A stretch of DNA of 64,000 nt from Isoetes taiwanensis (GCA_021234155.1 JAJEKV010000094.1:1-64000); one strand, 5' to 3'. Shown: positions 13,691 through 25,707, counted from the first letter of the stretch. Notes: generated from the letters alone by a model not told the origin. Program-made: numbers and translations.

Positions 13691-13988
13691 TCAGGTTTCA
13701 AAAAGGCATTGCCATTGACATTATTTTTTAACAGGTTTTAGTCATTTGGGTTAGGCTGATACCACCCCTGAAGTTATATGACTGACATTATGTTTTCTAA
13801 TATTTGGTTAGTATAATTAAAGGTTTATGACTCTAAGTTATTCTCTGCTGAATTTATGATTTACAATTTATGTGCCGCATCTAACGTAATTTTAAAATCG
13901 TTGGATTTTTAGATGCTTAAATACTTTAGATGCTCACGTCTCCCGCATCTGTCTTTAGATTTTGAACTATGGCCAGAATGATCTAGTT
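13691..13988. repeat. Diverged duplication, copy 1
   Basis: This copy runs from TCAGGTTTCAAAAAGGCATT to CTATGGCCAGAATGATCTAG. Shared blocks with the second copy include AAGTTATATGACTGACATT, GGTTAGTATAATTAAAGG and TTAGATGCTTAAATACTTTA. The offset to copy 2 is 452 bp at the start and 500 bp at the end, so indels have accumulated. Confidence 0.85.
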
Positions 13989-14142
13989 AATCTAGGTTTC
14001 GTCCTCAGGCTGGATTCAAACTCTCTATGGGTTTCAAAATTTCCATGGATCAAACACTTGATCAAAGCTGTGAACCCAATCCTCTTCATACCCAGACAGT
14101 AGAGCAGATTTGAAGGTGCAGCAGCAGAGCAGAGCAGAGCCG

Positions 14143-14488
14143 TCAGGTTTGAAAAAGGCATCATTGCCATTATTATTTAACAGGTTAGTCATTTGGATTA
14201 TACAACAAAGGAATTCTTTCACAGACATTGGTCTGATTTATGCATTCTTGTTTAATTAGACAGACACCATTCCTGAAGTTATATGACTGACATTTATGCT
14301 CTTTGATATTCGGTTAGTATAATTAAAGGTTTATGATTCTAGATTCTTCTTTGCTGATTTTATAAGTTATGTGCCACATCTAATGTATTTTAAAAATTGT
14401 TGGATTCTTTAGATGCTTAAATACTTTAGATGCACACATCTCCTGCATCTATCTTTAGATTTTGAACTATGGCCAGAATGATCTAGCA
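14143..14488. repeat. Diverged duplication, copy 2
   Basis: This is the second copy of the 13691-13988 unit, with the same boundaries and about 48 bp of net extra sequence. A short (GCAGA)-type run (about 14121-14140) lies immediately upstream. No coding function is apparent in either copy. Confidence 0.85.
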
Positions 14489-15632
14489 ATTCTTCACTAC
14501 TTTTATATCAATCTCAAAGATGTTTATTCAATTCAAACCTAATCAGATTGTTAACATAAGTGTGAATAAGTGAAGATTGCTGGTAGTGGACATATTTACT
14601 GAAAACTTCTGCAGAAATGGATGAAGATATTCAGGAGATCATGCGAATGGTGTAGAATTAGTTACCAGCCACTGAAATTGAATTAGTTAGGTCAAAACGG
14701 CCTATCTATGTGAATTAAGTCTAGAGAAGTGGTTTCCCTGAGCTGCAGTACCTGTGCCCTGGAATTTTGATGCTCTCCAGCAAATTCCTTGAAGTTCGAA
14801 TCATGCAAAAGAACCAAGAAACGGTCTTTAGATAGCAAAGAGGATTGCATTTCACTTGATCTTTTACGAATGATGTAGCTTGGGAAGGTTTCTCAACAAT
14901 TACTCAATAATACAGCATGGCTGGCTCTGGATTGAGCTCAAGATAGAAGTGATACAAAAAATGGAGTATTTAGTGCCTAAAGTCCCCCGTTCTTGTATAG
15001 AATCAGTTAACTAAGAAAGGTTGACAAGGTGACTTTATATAATATGTGTCATGTGCGGGCAACATGTTTTCACTTATTATCTACAAGTCAGATTTCAGTC
15101 TTTTCGTCCAGTCCAAAGAACAATGTCTATAATGGTAAACATGATCGAAAGCACAAGAGGCATCAGTAAAGACAATTCTCAAAGCATCATGGATGAAGGT
15201 TTCCTATATCACCCTGTTGCAAGCAATGGGACAATATAAAGGAGCCAGGCTAACATCAATTTTGAAAGGATTTGCAAATAATGCAGCTGAAGAGAAGCTG
15301 AACCTGAAGTAGACACAAAGCTGAGATAACCTCCTGCTGTCTAAGAGTTAGGATTGAAAGGCCTGGCGTTTGAAGGCTTGCCCCATTAAAATTGTATTAG
15401 ATGAAGTGATGTGTGAATACTCTGCACATTCGTATCAAGGAGGTTAAACATCATTCTTGGCTTCGATCAAGAAAAGTTCTACCTCTTAAAAATACAATTT
15501 CATATGGAATAATACAAGTACATATCCATTCTTTTTATGTCAATCTTAATAATACTGCATGCATAGTTAAGAGTTTTGTGCAAGTGATTTTGGGACTAAA
15601 GTTTGCTAGCTACCAGGTTGGTTTCAGATACC
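14489..15632. other. Region upstream of the PIG-C copy, nothing firm
   Basis: No domain is recognised. A 62-codon open frame (15051-15239, plus) is unassigned. Just before the PIG-C start the sequence TTGGTTTCAG (15617-15628) looks like a splice acceptor, so a 5'-UTR intron in the ancestral gene is possible. I see no clear TATA box at a fitting distance. Confidence 0.4.
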
Positions 15633-16536
15633 ATGGATCCAAATAGCAAGAAGAGGTGGAAAAAGATACTTTATAGTGGGATGCAGCGTGGTTTCCCAGA
15701 TAATTACACAGATCCATCATTTTTAGAAGCAATGGTAATGAATGCCCATGTTGTGAAGCATGATCTGTGGACAGTGATGCAAGACTCGGTTGCCATATCA
15801 CAATATGTGTGTGTTGTTTCTACAGTGGCAATTGTATGGATGCTTGCTCTCAATTCCACGCTAGAAAGTTATGCTCCTCTCCTGATTGATGCTCTTATTG
15901 CTATTCTGGGTAGTGCAATCTTATTTACCGTAGAGGATGTTTCCTTGAAATTTGCATACAAGTCTGTTTTTAACCTGACATGTTTTGTCAGCGGCCTTTA
16001 TGTCATGACACCCATCCTTGAAACCTTGACAAGATCCATTAGTTCGGACTCTATTTTGGCCTCAATCATATGTCTTCTCATTGTCCATCTCTTTTTTCAT
16101 GACTATAGCCGCTCTAACTTAATTGTGGGCAATAAACAAGTAGTCAAGCATCTTCAAAATTCACCACCATCAGTTCTGGCAAATATCTCATTGCATTCAT
16201 CTATTGTAGCATCTGTTTTGGTTGCTTCTAGGCGCCATCTCGACTCCTAGTTTTTGCACTTTCGTGTTATTTTCATTGGAGTTCTTCCTTCTCTTTCCTC
16301 GATTTTCCTTTGCATCAGGTGCGCTCAAGAAAGATGGACTTGCTAATTTCACGCTAGCGATGACAATGCCGATAGCTTTGGTTTAAAAGCTTGGCCGGAC
16401 TTCTATGATATTTCCTTTTGGGAATTATAAGTTTTATAACTATCCTTTGTCCCATATGGTTAGTAAGCATTCAAGAGTATAAATTTGAAATAAATGGACA
16501 TGGGATGAAGCAAAGTTGTGTTTTGATATCGATTAA
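15633..16536 (+). pseudogene. PIGC: PIG-C (GPI-GlcNAc transferase subunit C), full length but broken
   Basis: PIG-C/GPI2 is a multi-spanning ER membrane subunit of the complex that adds GlcNAc to phosphatidylinositol, the first step of GPI-anchor synthesis. The ATG at 15633 opens MDPNSKKRWKKILY, followed by the family blocks GFPDNYTDPSFLE, DSVAISQY, LTRSISSDSI, HLFFHDYSRS and NISLHSSIVASVL, with hydrophobic segments between them. The reading frame ends early at 16250. Family sequence continues in other frames: FSLEFFLLFP from about 16275, CPIWLVSIQEYKFEING from about 16448, and WDEAKLCFDID before the TAA at 16534. The total, about 301 codons, matches plant PIG-C length and there are no introns. 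The breaks are frameshifts near 16245 and 16497, a shift near 16380 and a TGA at 16406. Either it is a recent pseudogene or the breaks are consensus errors in a working gene. The family call is firm; the functional state is not. Confidence 0.88.
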
Positions 16537-17450
16537 TCTCAAATGTTTATTTATATCAACCTTGACCCTCTTTTATGGCTTGATATTGTGCAAGGCTTTG
16601 CCTATGATTGTTAAGCTTTTTCCATTTTGTCTTTGAGGTGGTTGTGGAGTTTAAAATAGTGAGTTAATGTTGATCTTTTATAAGCGGTGAAGAACGGATT
16701 CTGTCTTAATACAAATTGTAAATACATAAGACCATAGGTGGGTGCAATTTCATTAGACCCTTTGTGTTTGTCTGTCATGATAAGATCTGATAAACTTACG
16801 TGTCTCTCTCATTTGTGGCATTTTTCCTCAATATAGGACCAATTGAATTCTAAGCTACTATGGTTGGGCGTGTGCCATCAAAGCTATATGAACTATTTTA
16901 GAAAAAGCTTGTCTCTATCGATAAGTTACGGGGAGAGGTTAGTTCAAGTAACTTAGCAGCGTCATAGAGTTCTTTGACAATATAACAAAATAAATTACGG
17001 ACTCTATTTTGAAGTTGAAAATTTACGCTATAGTGTAGGATAGGCAAGTGAGATTAAGCTATTAAGCCATAGTCGAATAATGATTCAGCCTCCGGCTAAT
17101 TTCTTGTCATTAAATACAATTATTTGCCATGGTGCCCATAATTTATGCATTGAAGTAGAACCATGGAATGAACACCATATGGCTGATTTTTATTAAGCGG
17201 TTTGCATTGATTAAGATTCCATTTTAATTTGATTACATTATTTAGTTCAACCTCCACTTGGTACTATTTTGTCCTATCTTTCATGGACCACGAGAGAAAC
17301 CACATTTTACATGTATAAATCATATAACGAATCTGAGGTTATGAAGTGACTTGTCTCAGAATCGAAGCGGCCGGTTGACAATTGGTGTGCGCCCACAATA
17401 AATTGAGTTGTATGGCGTCTAAGTCTTCTTTCTTAGATCTAATCGAATGG
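16537..17450. other. AT-rich flank downstream of PIG-C
   Basis: No gene, repeat or RNA is recognised. The sequence is moderately AT-rich with short open frames only. It is probably 3' flanking DNA of the PIG-C copy. Confidence 0.4.
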
Positions 17451-17451
17451 T

Positions 17452-17576
17452 TGAGCAGTTGGAGAGTGAGCTTAATACACACAAGAACAAGTTTATTGAA
17501 GCAAGATCAGATCTAGAACAGATCAAAGAAGAACAAGTTTATTGAAGCAAGATCGGATCTAGAGCAGATCAAAGAA
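17452..17576 (+). repeat. Coiled-coil coding fragment with a 46-bp tandem duplication
   Basis: From the ATG at 17452 a short frame reads MVEQLESELNTHKNKF and continues with a charged heptad-like stretch. The 46-bp unit at 17485-17530 is repeated directly at 17531-17576 with two visible substitutions. The second copy introduces a frame change and stop. It could be a gag or host coiled-coil fragment; I do not recognise the parent gene. Confidence 0.6.
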
Positions 17577-19140
17577 AGTAGGAACAACAAGGTGGGTATC
17601 AAACAAGGCAGCTATCGGGGAAATAGGGGTAAGTGGTGGTATAATTGGCGTAACGAGGAGGCCAAGCGGAAGTCATAGGGTACCACCAGCGGCGGAGATA
17701 TGCTTCAAGCCTCCGGCCGGTCTTGTCGGTGCCTTGGAAAGGCGATGGTGCCATTATATTTGGAATTGCGGCCTGTGGCTGAAAACCAAAATGCATGATC
17801 CACATTGCGGCCCGGCGATCATGAAGGTCCCCTTTGCGGCGCCCGTCTCGTTGGCTGTAGTGAAGTTGGGGCCGTCCGGGATCGATTGTCCATCACAAAC
17901 CACAGTCGGCTGGGTGCGTGTTTGTGTTCCCCATTTGGGCTGCTACTTTCGAACCCGTGGCATTTCGGATGATACCTTGTCGATACGACCACATTTTCAA
18001 GTGGATCTTTTTGAATGGCTTCTTCGCCATCCACTCTTTGCTGAAACCAATACCATAATCTGTAGCGACACCATCATTTCTTTGTGCTTGCCCTCATTTT
18101 CGTTCAAAATCAAAACTTGCGCTCTAAAGCTGCTCCGCCTCTGCGCATAAATTAAACTTATCACAACATATATAAAATTTTGTTTGATTTTTTGTTTGAT
18201 GAAATATTTCCGATCCAGGGAAAAAGCCCTGAAACCACGACGCGTGCATTTTTAATTAATAGAAAAAAAAAATATTTCTTGCTCTGTTTCTTGGTGCGCA
18301 AGCAAACTGCTTTTATGCCGGCTTTCGTGGCATCCCTATTCCGGCATAGCCGGGCAGCTCAAAGCATGTCAAGGACGGCCGCCTCACACGCTTCAAATCC
18401 ATTTGCTTCCCGTTTTATCTCTCGCAAGCGATTGGGACAAGTTTGGAGTTGCGGCCATCGTTCTTAACCGACTCAATTTGTTTTGCAATACCCGAGCTAT
18501 GGCGGATTGAATCATAGCTTTACTTGGGATTTTCGTAAAGTGGGCTTCAAATTTTTGTGGTGCTATGATTGGGGAGCCTCAGCGGATGAAGATGAATCTC
18601 CGCGGAGGTACCTCACCACCCGAGGAAGTGCTGTTGCTTGCATTAAGAGCCTCGACCCTTGCCCGATGCTTGAGTATGAAGATTTTTAAGCGGCTCTTAA
18701 TTAAGCCCCACGAGCTCGGCGATGGCGGAATAGCTTTTCCGTTTGGATTGTAGAATGCATTTAAGCCGGATGTCATTCATAGCCATCACCGCGACCCCTT
18801 AGAAGGTCGTCAGTGCGTGATAATGCTTGATCCGATCACGGTGCAATAGAACCTTTGCTACAAAAATCCTTCTTCCAGCGCGATTCGGCTATTACTAGGA
18901 TTAGCTCCGTGTATGTCGGCTTATCTCTATATTAGATGTAAACTTCTATTCGGGCCGAAAGCAAATGTTTAGGTAAGTTAACAAAAACAAGCATCTGTTG
19001 TAGAGTTGATCGCGAGCTTGATGTGTTTAGGTCTCAAAGTTTTTTTGAGTTTTCACAGGGTTGTGGATCTTATAGTGTTAACAATTTCAAGATTGCCTTT
19101 GGAACATCGATGTAGCTCTTAGTACTTCTCTTATCAATAT
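17577..19140. other. GC-richer relic region with unassigned ORFs
   Basis: A 138-codon plus-strand frame (17734-18150) and frames at 18180-18467 and 18483-18689 are open, but none shows a domain I can name. The cysteines in 17734-18150 do not form a proper CCHC knuckle. The composition and the coiled-coil fragment upstream suggest retroelement gag debris; this is inference. Confidence 0.35.
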
Positions 19141-19990
19141 GTATGGAAGATGTCTTTGATCTAACAAAATGCGAGAGAACATTGAACAAAATGACAAGGA
19201 AAGATGTCATTGCATGGAGTACCATGCTTGTGGGTTACTTTAATCGGGGATATATTAAGGAATCCCTACAAGCATTGTGCAAACATTTCAACAAATCGAC
19301 ACCAACAAGTGACTCAAATTAAGTAACTTTTGCTAATGTTATTGATGCTTGCGGGTCTACAAGATCTGCTTAAAGGAAAAGCAGGTCATTGCTTTCATTG
19401 TTTGTCGAGGGTTTTGAATCTAATATTGTAATTAGCTACGCCACATACAATGTATAACAAGTTTGGAAGTGTAGAATCTGCGAGTTTATATTCCCTGTCA
19501 TTTGATGATTGCGGCATATGTGCATAATGGGCATCCTGTGGATAATGGGCATATGTGCATAATGGGAATCTAAGTTGTTCCATTTGATGGATATGCCATT
19601 CGGGGGCTCTAATTGAGGGAAGGCAGTTAGTGCTTACATGATGGCTTGTGAAAAGAACATGACATTCATTGATTAATGCTCTTATTAATCTGAAGCATAA
19701 TAGAAGCAAGATATGCATTTGAGAAAATGGTTCACCATGACCTGACATCTTTGGAATGTGATTATTGCCAATGCCCTTAATGGCAATGGAAAATATGCCC
19801 TTGAAACCTTGAAGCAAATCACGACCATTCGGGCTTTGTAGATGAGGGCTGCATCACATATATCTTTCATTGATTATAGATTATCACATTACACCAACGA
19901 AGAGCATAATGGATCTTTTGTTGACCACGCTCAGCGATTTGGAAGAATTTTTTGAGGTGGAGGATTTAGTAAATAATAGCATTTAGTAAA
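19141..19990 (+). pseudogene. PPR (PLS-class) protein relic
   Basis: Pentatricopeptide repeat proteins bind organellar RNA. Successive repeat-like blocks appear in order: NKMTRKDVIAWSTMLVGYF with KESLQAL; VTFANVIDACGS; GFESNIV with YNKFGSVESA; INALIN and FEKMVHHDLTS; and finally HSGFVDEGC and VDHAQRFGR before EVEDLVN. These follow the order of a plant PLS-class protein with roughly three 35-residue modules and the post-PPR 'HAGLVDEG' region. At least four stops and several frame changes break it, and no start or organelle transit peptide is visible. It is an old fragment, unlinked in function to its neighbours. Confidence 0.72.
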
Positions 19991-20930
19991 TAATAAGCCT
20001 TTTGCCTCTTCTTGGATGGCCTTGCTTGGTGCATATAAAATCCGTCTATGAAATGTTATCAACTTGTGATGCTCAATTTCTATTTGCTTCTCTTGGTTAA
20101 GGAGAACAGTAAAAGTAAGATTGGAGACGAGTAAACTTAACGTGCAAGTTTTATAAAAAAAGGTTACAAGATGATTGAGGTATGTGTTATAGTTGAGGAA
20201 TTATAGTTTATGTCGGTGATGATTTCAAATGCAAGGTTGTGAATGTGATAGGCCTTAATGCTCAAATGAGGTGGCAAGTCGATGGAAATTTGAAATAAAA
20301 CCTATTTAATTAAAATTTATGATAATGTGGCAACACACGCTATCTATTTAAAATTGGAAAAAATGCCAGCCAATGTGTGTGAAACAAGAACAATGTGTGT
20401 AAAATATAAAATGTCGTACTGCATTATTAGATTTAATGTGTGCACACACTATGATGCCATAGGAATTATTTCCAATTATTCCATGCGATACCAATGCAAT
20501 GGACATAAAAATAGCAAGGCTTACCAAAGACTTTTTGCCCTGGCCATGACTTTTACATTGAATCAAGTGTGCTATAAAATGTATAATTACTCCAATTTGT
20601 AAGCATTATGCATTACCTTTCATGCTCTCACGTTTGACCTTTTTAAAAGCTCTTGAGTTCTTGAAAGACCTTGGGAATAATGAGCAATTCCAGAATAATT
20701 TTGAGAACGGGATACGATGCAATGTCGAGGCAACTTGACGAAGTCTAGACGAAATGTAGAAAATTGAAGGAATTTAACAAATTCGACATTCAAATTTAAT
20801 AAAATAATGTTTAGGATCTACAGTTGACACCAGGTCTCTTAATTCCTTCTTGAGAAATGTTCACTGTGGTGGTCGCATCGAATTTCTTTTCCATAAGGTC
20901 TCTTCTTATTTTCCCTTCAAGAGAAATGTT

Positions 20931-20952
20931 CGCGGCGGCCTTGGCCGCCGCG
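20931..20952. repeat. Perfect GC palindrome
   Basis: CGCGGCGGCC and GGCCGCCGCG flank a TT spacer, giving perfect 10-bp arms of nearly pure G+C in AT-rich surroundings. It lies in the second of two imperfect copies of an 80-bp block whose first copy lacks the palindrome. Confidence 0.85.
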
Positions 20953-21482
20953 ATAAATTTCTTGTAACCTTTAAGTCGTGCCGTGTCTGTATTGTATACC
21001 TTACTTGAGAATAAAATAGAATAAATTTTTAGCGTCAATGTGTCAAATGTGTTTTCCTTTTTTTGAACGTTCACATGCAACGTTTTGAACAAGGTTGAAG
21101 ATCCATGGGTCTAAAAAGAGGCTGTAGGTTGATTTTTGTTTTTTTCTCTCTTTTTTCTTTTTTCTGGGGCTTAGCAGCACATGGACATCAATCAAACATA
21201 ATGTGGTCCCATGTGGTTCTCCAACTTGTGTGTGGGGTGGGGCATTACCCACTTAAAGAATTAAATTTAGTGGTCTACATGTCATCAATTTTGGCTTGTT
21301 CAATCACTCACATTACTTAAGTTTGGTGGGTGGATCATTCCTATGTGCAAGTAATTGTAGAGATGCTTTATGTATGCCAAGATTAATGTCATTTGCTAGT
21401 GTCTAAAGAGTGTTAGGTATAACTTGTGTTCTTGTCCTCATTATGCTTTTTGACTTGGCTATGATAATATTTTAACTTGGCT

Positions 21483-21615
21483 ACTATAATCAACCCTTTT
21501 AATTTGAGATATCCGGTATGGCCAAAAAAGTTTTTGAAATTTTTTTAAGATTGATTTTCTAAGGTATAAGGGTTTTTCGCACCCGGAAATAATTCCCGAT
21601 ATTCCAAAAATCGAA
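21483..21615. repeat. Dispersed 133-bp repeat, copy 1
   Basis: The stretch shares TATAATCAA...TTAATTTGAGAT, a poly-T run, and TTCC[C/G]G[A/G]CATTCCAAAAATCG-type blocks with 24427-24560, in the same orientation. One copy lies just outside the CACTA left end at 22015 and the other about 2.4 kb inside it. Confidence 0.7.
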
Positions 21616-22014
21616 GAACTTTTGCCCGTATCATTTTTTGCTTTTGGATTTCGTTTGGCACCGCCCTTATCTAGTCGAGAGGTTATAGTACTATATGGAT
21701 GCCATGCAAAATTCACGTGCATATTGCGATTTCTTATTGCATCAATGTAAATGTTGTTGCTCCTTGATGAGGTTAATCCATATTCTTCTTTAGCCGGCTG
21801 GTTATATTGTAAGATTAAGTTTTTTTATCTTCTGTCGTGCAAGTGGATGCACTTCACAGTAAAGCTTGGTTCTGGCATCGGATCCTTCTGTTATGGAAGC
21901 ATACGTCCAAGTTTGGTTTATTGATAATCATCTTAGGTTATAATAGGTCGTAGCACCTTCTGAATTCTTAGGCCTGATTCCTTTTCATTTTTTATTTATT
22001 CGTAGAGGGTTGTG

Positions 22015-22032
22015 CACTACAAGAGAACAGTG
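22015..22032. repeat. CACTA terminal inverted repeat
   Basis: CACTACAAGAGAACAGTG carries the diagnostic CACTA start. The three bases before it (GTG) are the candidate target duplication, untestable without the other end. Confidence 0.75.
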
Positions 22033-22690
22033 ATTTATTGTCACTTTTTTTGTCACTAAAATATTATGTCCAAAAACTGATGTAAAAGTGAATAAAAATG
22101 ACAAAAATAGTGAAATCCAAATGATACTAAATGTGACAATAGAGTGATGCAACGGTGACAAAAGAAAGCAGATGGTGTAAATGTGACTATAATGTGACAA
22201 TAGAATGATATGGTTTTGACAAAACTATGTGTCAAAAATTTGACAATAAATTGACTTAATACTGACAAGAGTAATGACAAACAAATGCTATCAGTCTGAC
22301 TATAATGTGGCAACAGATGACATAACTATGACAATAGATTGACAAAGTTTTTACTAAACCATGTGCCAAAAATGTGTCAATAGACTGACTTAGTGACAAA
22401 AAAATGATATAAATTTGACCATAGTGTGACAATAAAATGTCATAACTTTGACAAAGATGTCGGAGAAAAAGTGGCACAAATGTGTCAATAGCGTGTCAAT
22501 AGAATGCGTCAAATGTGACAAGAGGGAGAGAATAAGTTGACAAAAAAGTGAATATAAATTGACAATAAGTTGGCATTAAAGTGTCAATATGACGACAATA
22601 AAATAACAATAAATAGATTTTGAAGTGACAATAGGATGGCAAATAAGTGCCAATAAACTAACTTTAAAGTGACAAGCTCATAAGAAATTA
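22033..22690. repeat. CACTA subterminal repeat array (TGACAATA-type)
   Basis: Short units built on TGACAATA/GTGTCAAT recur many times, for example near 22133, 22193, 22238, 22340, 22424, 22559, 22594 and 22624. Dense short subterminal repeats next to the terminal repeat are the binding region for the element's own TNPA-like protein in known CACTA elements. Open frames read through this array are repeat artefacts. Confidence 0.8.
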
Positions 22691-22783
22691 TTTGAGCATC
22701 ATCAATCATCTTCTTGACCATCATTGCTAGGCTCTAATGTAGGACTATCAATCAGACGTCTGCCCCTAGGTATGGACTACAAT

Positions 22784-23353
22784 TCACCATGTTGGGTTAA
22801 CAGGGTTTTCAAAAAAGAAAACCTGTTCAACTTGTTTAGGGTAAACGAAAGGTTCATTCATCTCTCCAAGAATCTGTGTTGAATCAATTTGGTAGAAACC
22901 TGAAGGATGTGATCTCATGGTCTGATTTCTGCCTCTATAAACAACTTTGAACCATTTTGCCCTCAAGATGGTTATATGAAATGAACGGAAGTCGACATCA
23001 ATAATATCAGTAGTTTGCCCAACACAATTAAGGTCACCGGTAATAGGTTGCCGATCATGTTGACTGGCTTGACTTTTTTGTTCAAATTGAGAAGCAATTC
23101 CACAGTCATATGCCAAGCGACCTTTGTCGACCTCTATAGTCCGAAGATGGTTTCCATAAGCCCACATTGAATTGTGAAAACGAGCCTGCATTGTAGAAGG
23201 ATACGAGAAATGAATCACATGCATGTGACACACATTGACAATAGATAGAAAACTGTACCCTTTTAACACATCCAAGTGCAATGTTGAAGTCATCCTTTGG
23301 AACATCCTCTCCTTTATCTCATGCATCTTCCATTGCTTCAAGCAACCAATCAC
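22784..23353 (-). pseudogene. CACTA transposase fragment, DUF4216 domain (copy A)
   Basis: This 189-codon frame contains MWAYGNHLRTIEVDKGRLAY, FEQKSQ, then IIDVDFRSFHITILRAKWFK and PSGFYQID with EPFVYPKQVEQVFF. That is the order of the DUF4216 domain that follows the transposase in plant TNP2/CACTA proteins. The N-terminal half (about residues 1-60) is not recognised and may include intron. The transposase core and DUF4218 are missing here. The frame ends near the subterminal array, as expected for the 3' end of the element's gene. A close relative lies at 26859-27239. Confidence 0.8.
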
Positions 23354-24084
23354 GAGTCATATCCTCAGGTAATTCTTCCAAAGACTCTGGATATAGAATA
23401 CGTTTTCGGCCATGATGTATGCTAAATCTCTTCTGGCTGCCTCTCTTTCTTCTCTAGCACATTTATATCTCTCTAGCACATTTGAGTTCCATGCTACAGC
23501 CGTAGACATCTGCATTACACAAACAATCCATATGCATATGCAGACCCACGGGTCTTTCCATTTGAGACTTTGCACTCAAAGCAGTTTCAAAGAGGGCTTG
23601 AGATAACTTTTTACTTAGGCGTTTTGCATCTTTACCAGGCTCATATTTGTATAAGTCTTCTATTCTGATAATTTACATTAACCTATTTTTGTTTTCTTAT
23701 TCTCAAGTTTCTCAGTTTTGATCAAATGGTTGTACTCTTTATCTCGTCTTAGCTTCCTTTTCATTACATTCTGCAGTCTTATATATAAGGTGCAGAAAGT
23801 AGATCAACATCTGCATTAATTTTTGTATAGGTATTAATACCATTGGAACTAAGCTGTATCCTTGATTTTTATTTAAGGATTAATACAAAGATGGGGTAAA
23901 ACCATTAAAACGAAGTTGTATTCTTGTTTTTTCATCTAAGCCTCAATACAAAGGTTGGAGTTTGAAAATTAACGTATTTGTCTAGGCAAATTCATGTCTA
24001 TCATTGAGAATTTAAGTACCTTGTTAGGGTGTAAGTTAAGTTTATGTATATTTTAATGTTGTGTTGCTAAATGTGCAGTGCAAG

Positions 24085-24426
24085 ATGGTTAACGGAAAGG
24101 ACAATGAAAAGGGGAAGGAGAAAGGTGTTGTTTCAGCTAAGATGTTATAAAAAATCTTGTCAATGTTGACGGAGGAACAAAAGGATGCAGTGGCACGTGA
24201 ACTATCAAATGGAGGCGCATCATCATCGAAGAAATCCAAGAGAAGAAGAATGTCTTCCGTTGGTAGTGGTACTTCCAAGGCACAAGAGAATGCACGTGTT
24301 GAAGGTAGTGAATCGATGGCATCGGGAAACTCTCGTGCTATGAGCTTTAAGAAGTTGGGGGACACTGAGATATATTGTACATCAATTTTAATTGTTTTGG
24401 GTGTTTGTTCCTATCTCGTTGATTAA
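24085..24426 (+). pseudogene. Small lysine/serine-rich ORF inside CACTA A
   Basis: From the ATG at 24085 the frame reads MVNGKDNEKGKEKG, then a TAA near 24148, then resumes in the same frame with LTEEQKDAVARELSNGG, a basic SKKSKRRR patch (likely nuclear-localising) and a serine-rich part. A splice-acceptor-like ATGTGCAG precedes it. I do not recognise a family. It is on the opposite strand to the transposase fragment. It could be an exon of a second element gene or a host fragment; the sequence does not say. Confidence 0.4.
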
Positions 24427-24560
24427 TATAATCAATCTTGTTAATTTGAGATTTTTCGGTCTGGTCTAAAATGTTTTTGGATTTTTTTTTTTAAGTTATA
24501 TTTCTAAGATTTTGGGGAAGTATAGGAGCCGGAACAAATTCCCGGCATTCCAAAAATCGT
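24427..24560. repeat. Dispersed 133-bp repeat, copy 2
   Basis: This is the second copy of the repeat at 21483-21615, directly following the small ORF. The poly-T run and the CATTCCAAAAATCG block are the best conserved parts. Confidence 0.7.
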
Positions 24561-25687
24561 GAGAGTTTTTCTGATATGATTTCAGAGCTCCAAATTTTCG
24601 ATTCGATCCTTTGACTCTCAAATTGCAGCTGGCGTTACATGCATGTATGCCATGATTATGGGTCTCAGCTTAGATTCTAAAATTATTCATGTGTGTTACA
24701 TGCTGATGATGTTCCCTTCTTGCCGTATTGCAGTGGGTTCAGAGTCTCTTCATCTTTTGCAACTAGGGTAGCTTTTTATCCATCGCTTTCTGCTTGATAC
24801 CATGCTATTTCCTTGCAGAGCTAGAAGGGTCCGCTTGATGTGCAGAGACGAATTTTAGTGGACTTGGAACTTCCAGGACTTGGCAGGGATCTATGTGCTC
24901 CATCTCGCTTTTACCTGATTTGAAGAGATTCACCTGATGAAATGTTTTGCAGTTGTAGTACTTGCAAGTGGTTTATAAATCATCAAGGTGCATAGTTTCA
25001 TGGATAAGGTGCATTGCCAATGCTCTGAGCTCTTGCAGCATATCTCAACAATGTAGATGCAACATGGTAGATCGATTCTATTTGAGCAGCTTTGCTATAT
25101 GATACTATCAAATCAGTAATCCCATGTATTTCTTCATTCATCTTTTCTTCTTCCAATTGCAAATGAATTAGAGCCTTTGTTTTTTGCTTTAGTTCCAGGA
25201 CCGTTTGTGAAACTAAAGAACCATTTAGGTTGTTTTGGATATGAGTTCTCAAATTTGGATGCAGAGTAGCTGCTTTTTATGTACCGGGAGTTGGTGCTAC
25301 AACACTTATCCAGTAGAGCTTTTATAAACAGTTTATCTGCTTGCAACCTAAATAGGCAGAATCATATTCAGGTATTCAGTTTTTGCATATCCCACATTCT
25401 TAAGTTCTTCCTATGGTTTCACATTTGTTGTTGTGTTTTGCTATGAAGTTGGTAAAAAAGTAATGGAATTTGTGGCCTCAAGTGAGTTTATTTTCTGAAT
25501 AGTTTAGTTAGCCATAGTTCTACTCTAAACAGCTAAACTCTTGATGCCATTTGTAGTTTATGCAGATTTCATTTGTAGGTTAGCTTTGGAATTATGCTAT
25601 GTTCTGGTTGCTTATATTATAAGGACGATTTTTTGGCTTCGCACAGAAAGAATATGTGGAGATTCGCATGCCTCTTCTTATTTTGTG
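24561..25687. other. Unassigned DNA between the two CACTA ends
   Basis: No domain is recognised. Minus-strand frames at 24998-25252 and 25134-25346 are short and overlap in competing frames. I could not locate a right-hand terminal repeat for CACTA A here. Confidence 0.35.
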
Positions 25688-25707
25688 CCCTACAAGAGGA
25701 TGGGGGT

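Larger units (their letters stand above)
19991..22014. other. AT-rich intergenic DNA before the CACTA end
   Basis: No gene is recognised. Small features include an imperfect internal duplication of an AGAAATGTTC...ATTTCTT block (about 20845-20965) and the perfect palindrome at 20931-20952. The frame at 20327-20602 has no recognisable domain. Confidence 0.4.
22015..25687 (-). mobile_element. CACTA transposon relic A (left end seen, right end not found)
   Basis: The left end CACTACAAGAGAACAGTG at 22015 is a typical CACTA terminal inverted repeat, followed by subterminal repeats and then a minus-strand DUF4216 transposase fragment. I found no matching inverted end (…TTGTAGTG) to the right. The extent given is only up to the next CACTA-like end at 25688. 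The element is non-functional as read. Confidence 0.65.

Noticed and set aside
22056-22477. Minus-strand ORFs of 73-85 codons
   Set aside because: They are translations of the CACTA subterminal repeat array, with repetitive H/Y/S/F composition.
22033-22690. CRISPR-like array
   Set aside because: Units are short, irregular and without constant spacers, and the context is a plant CACTA transposon end.
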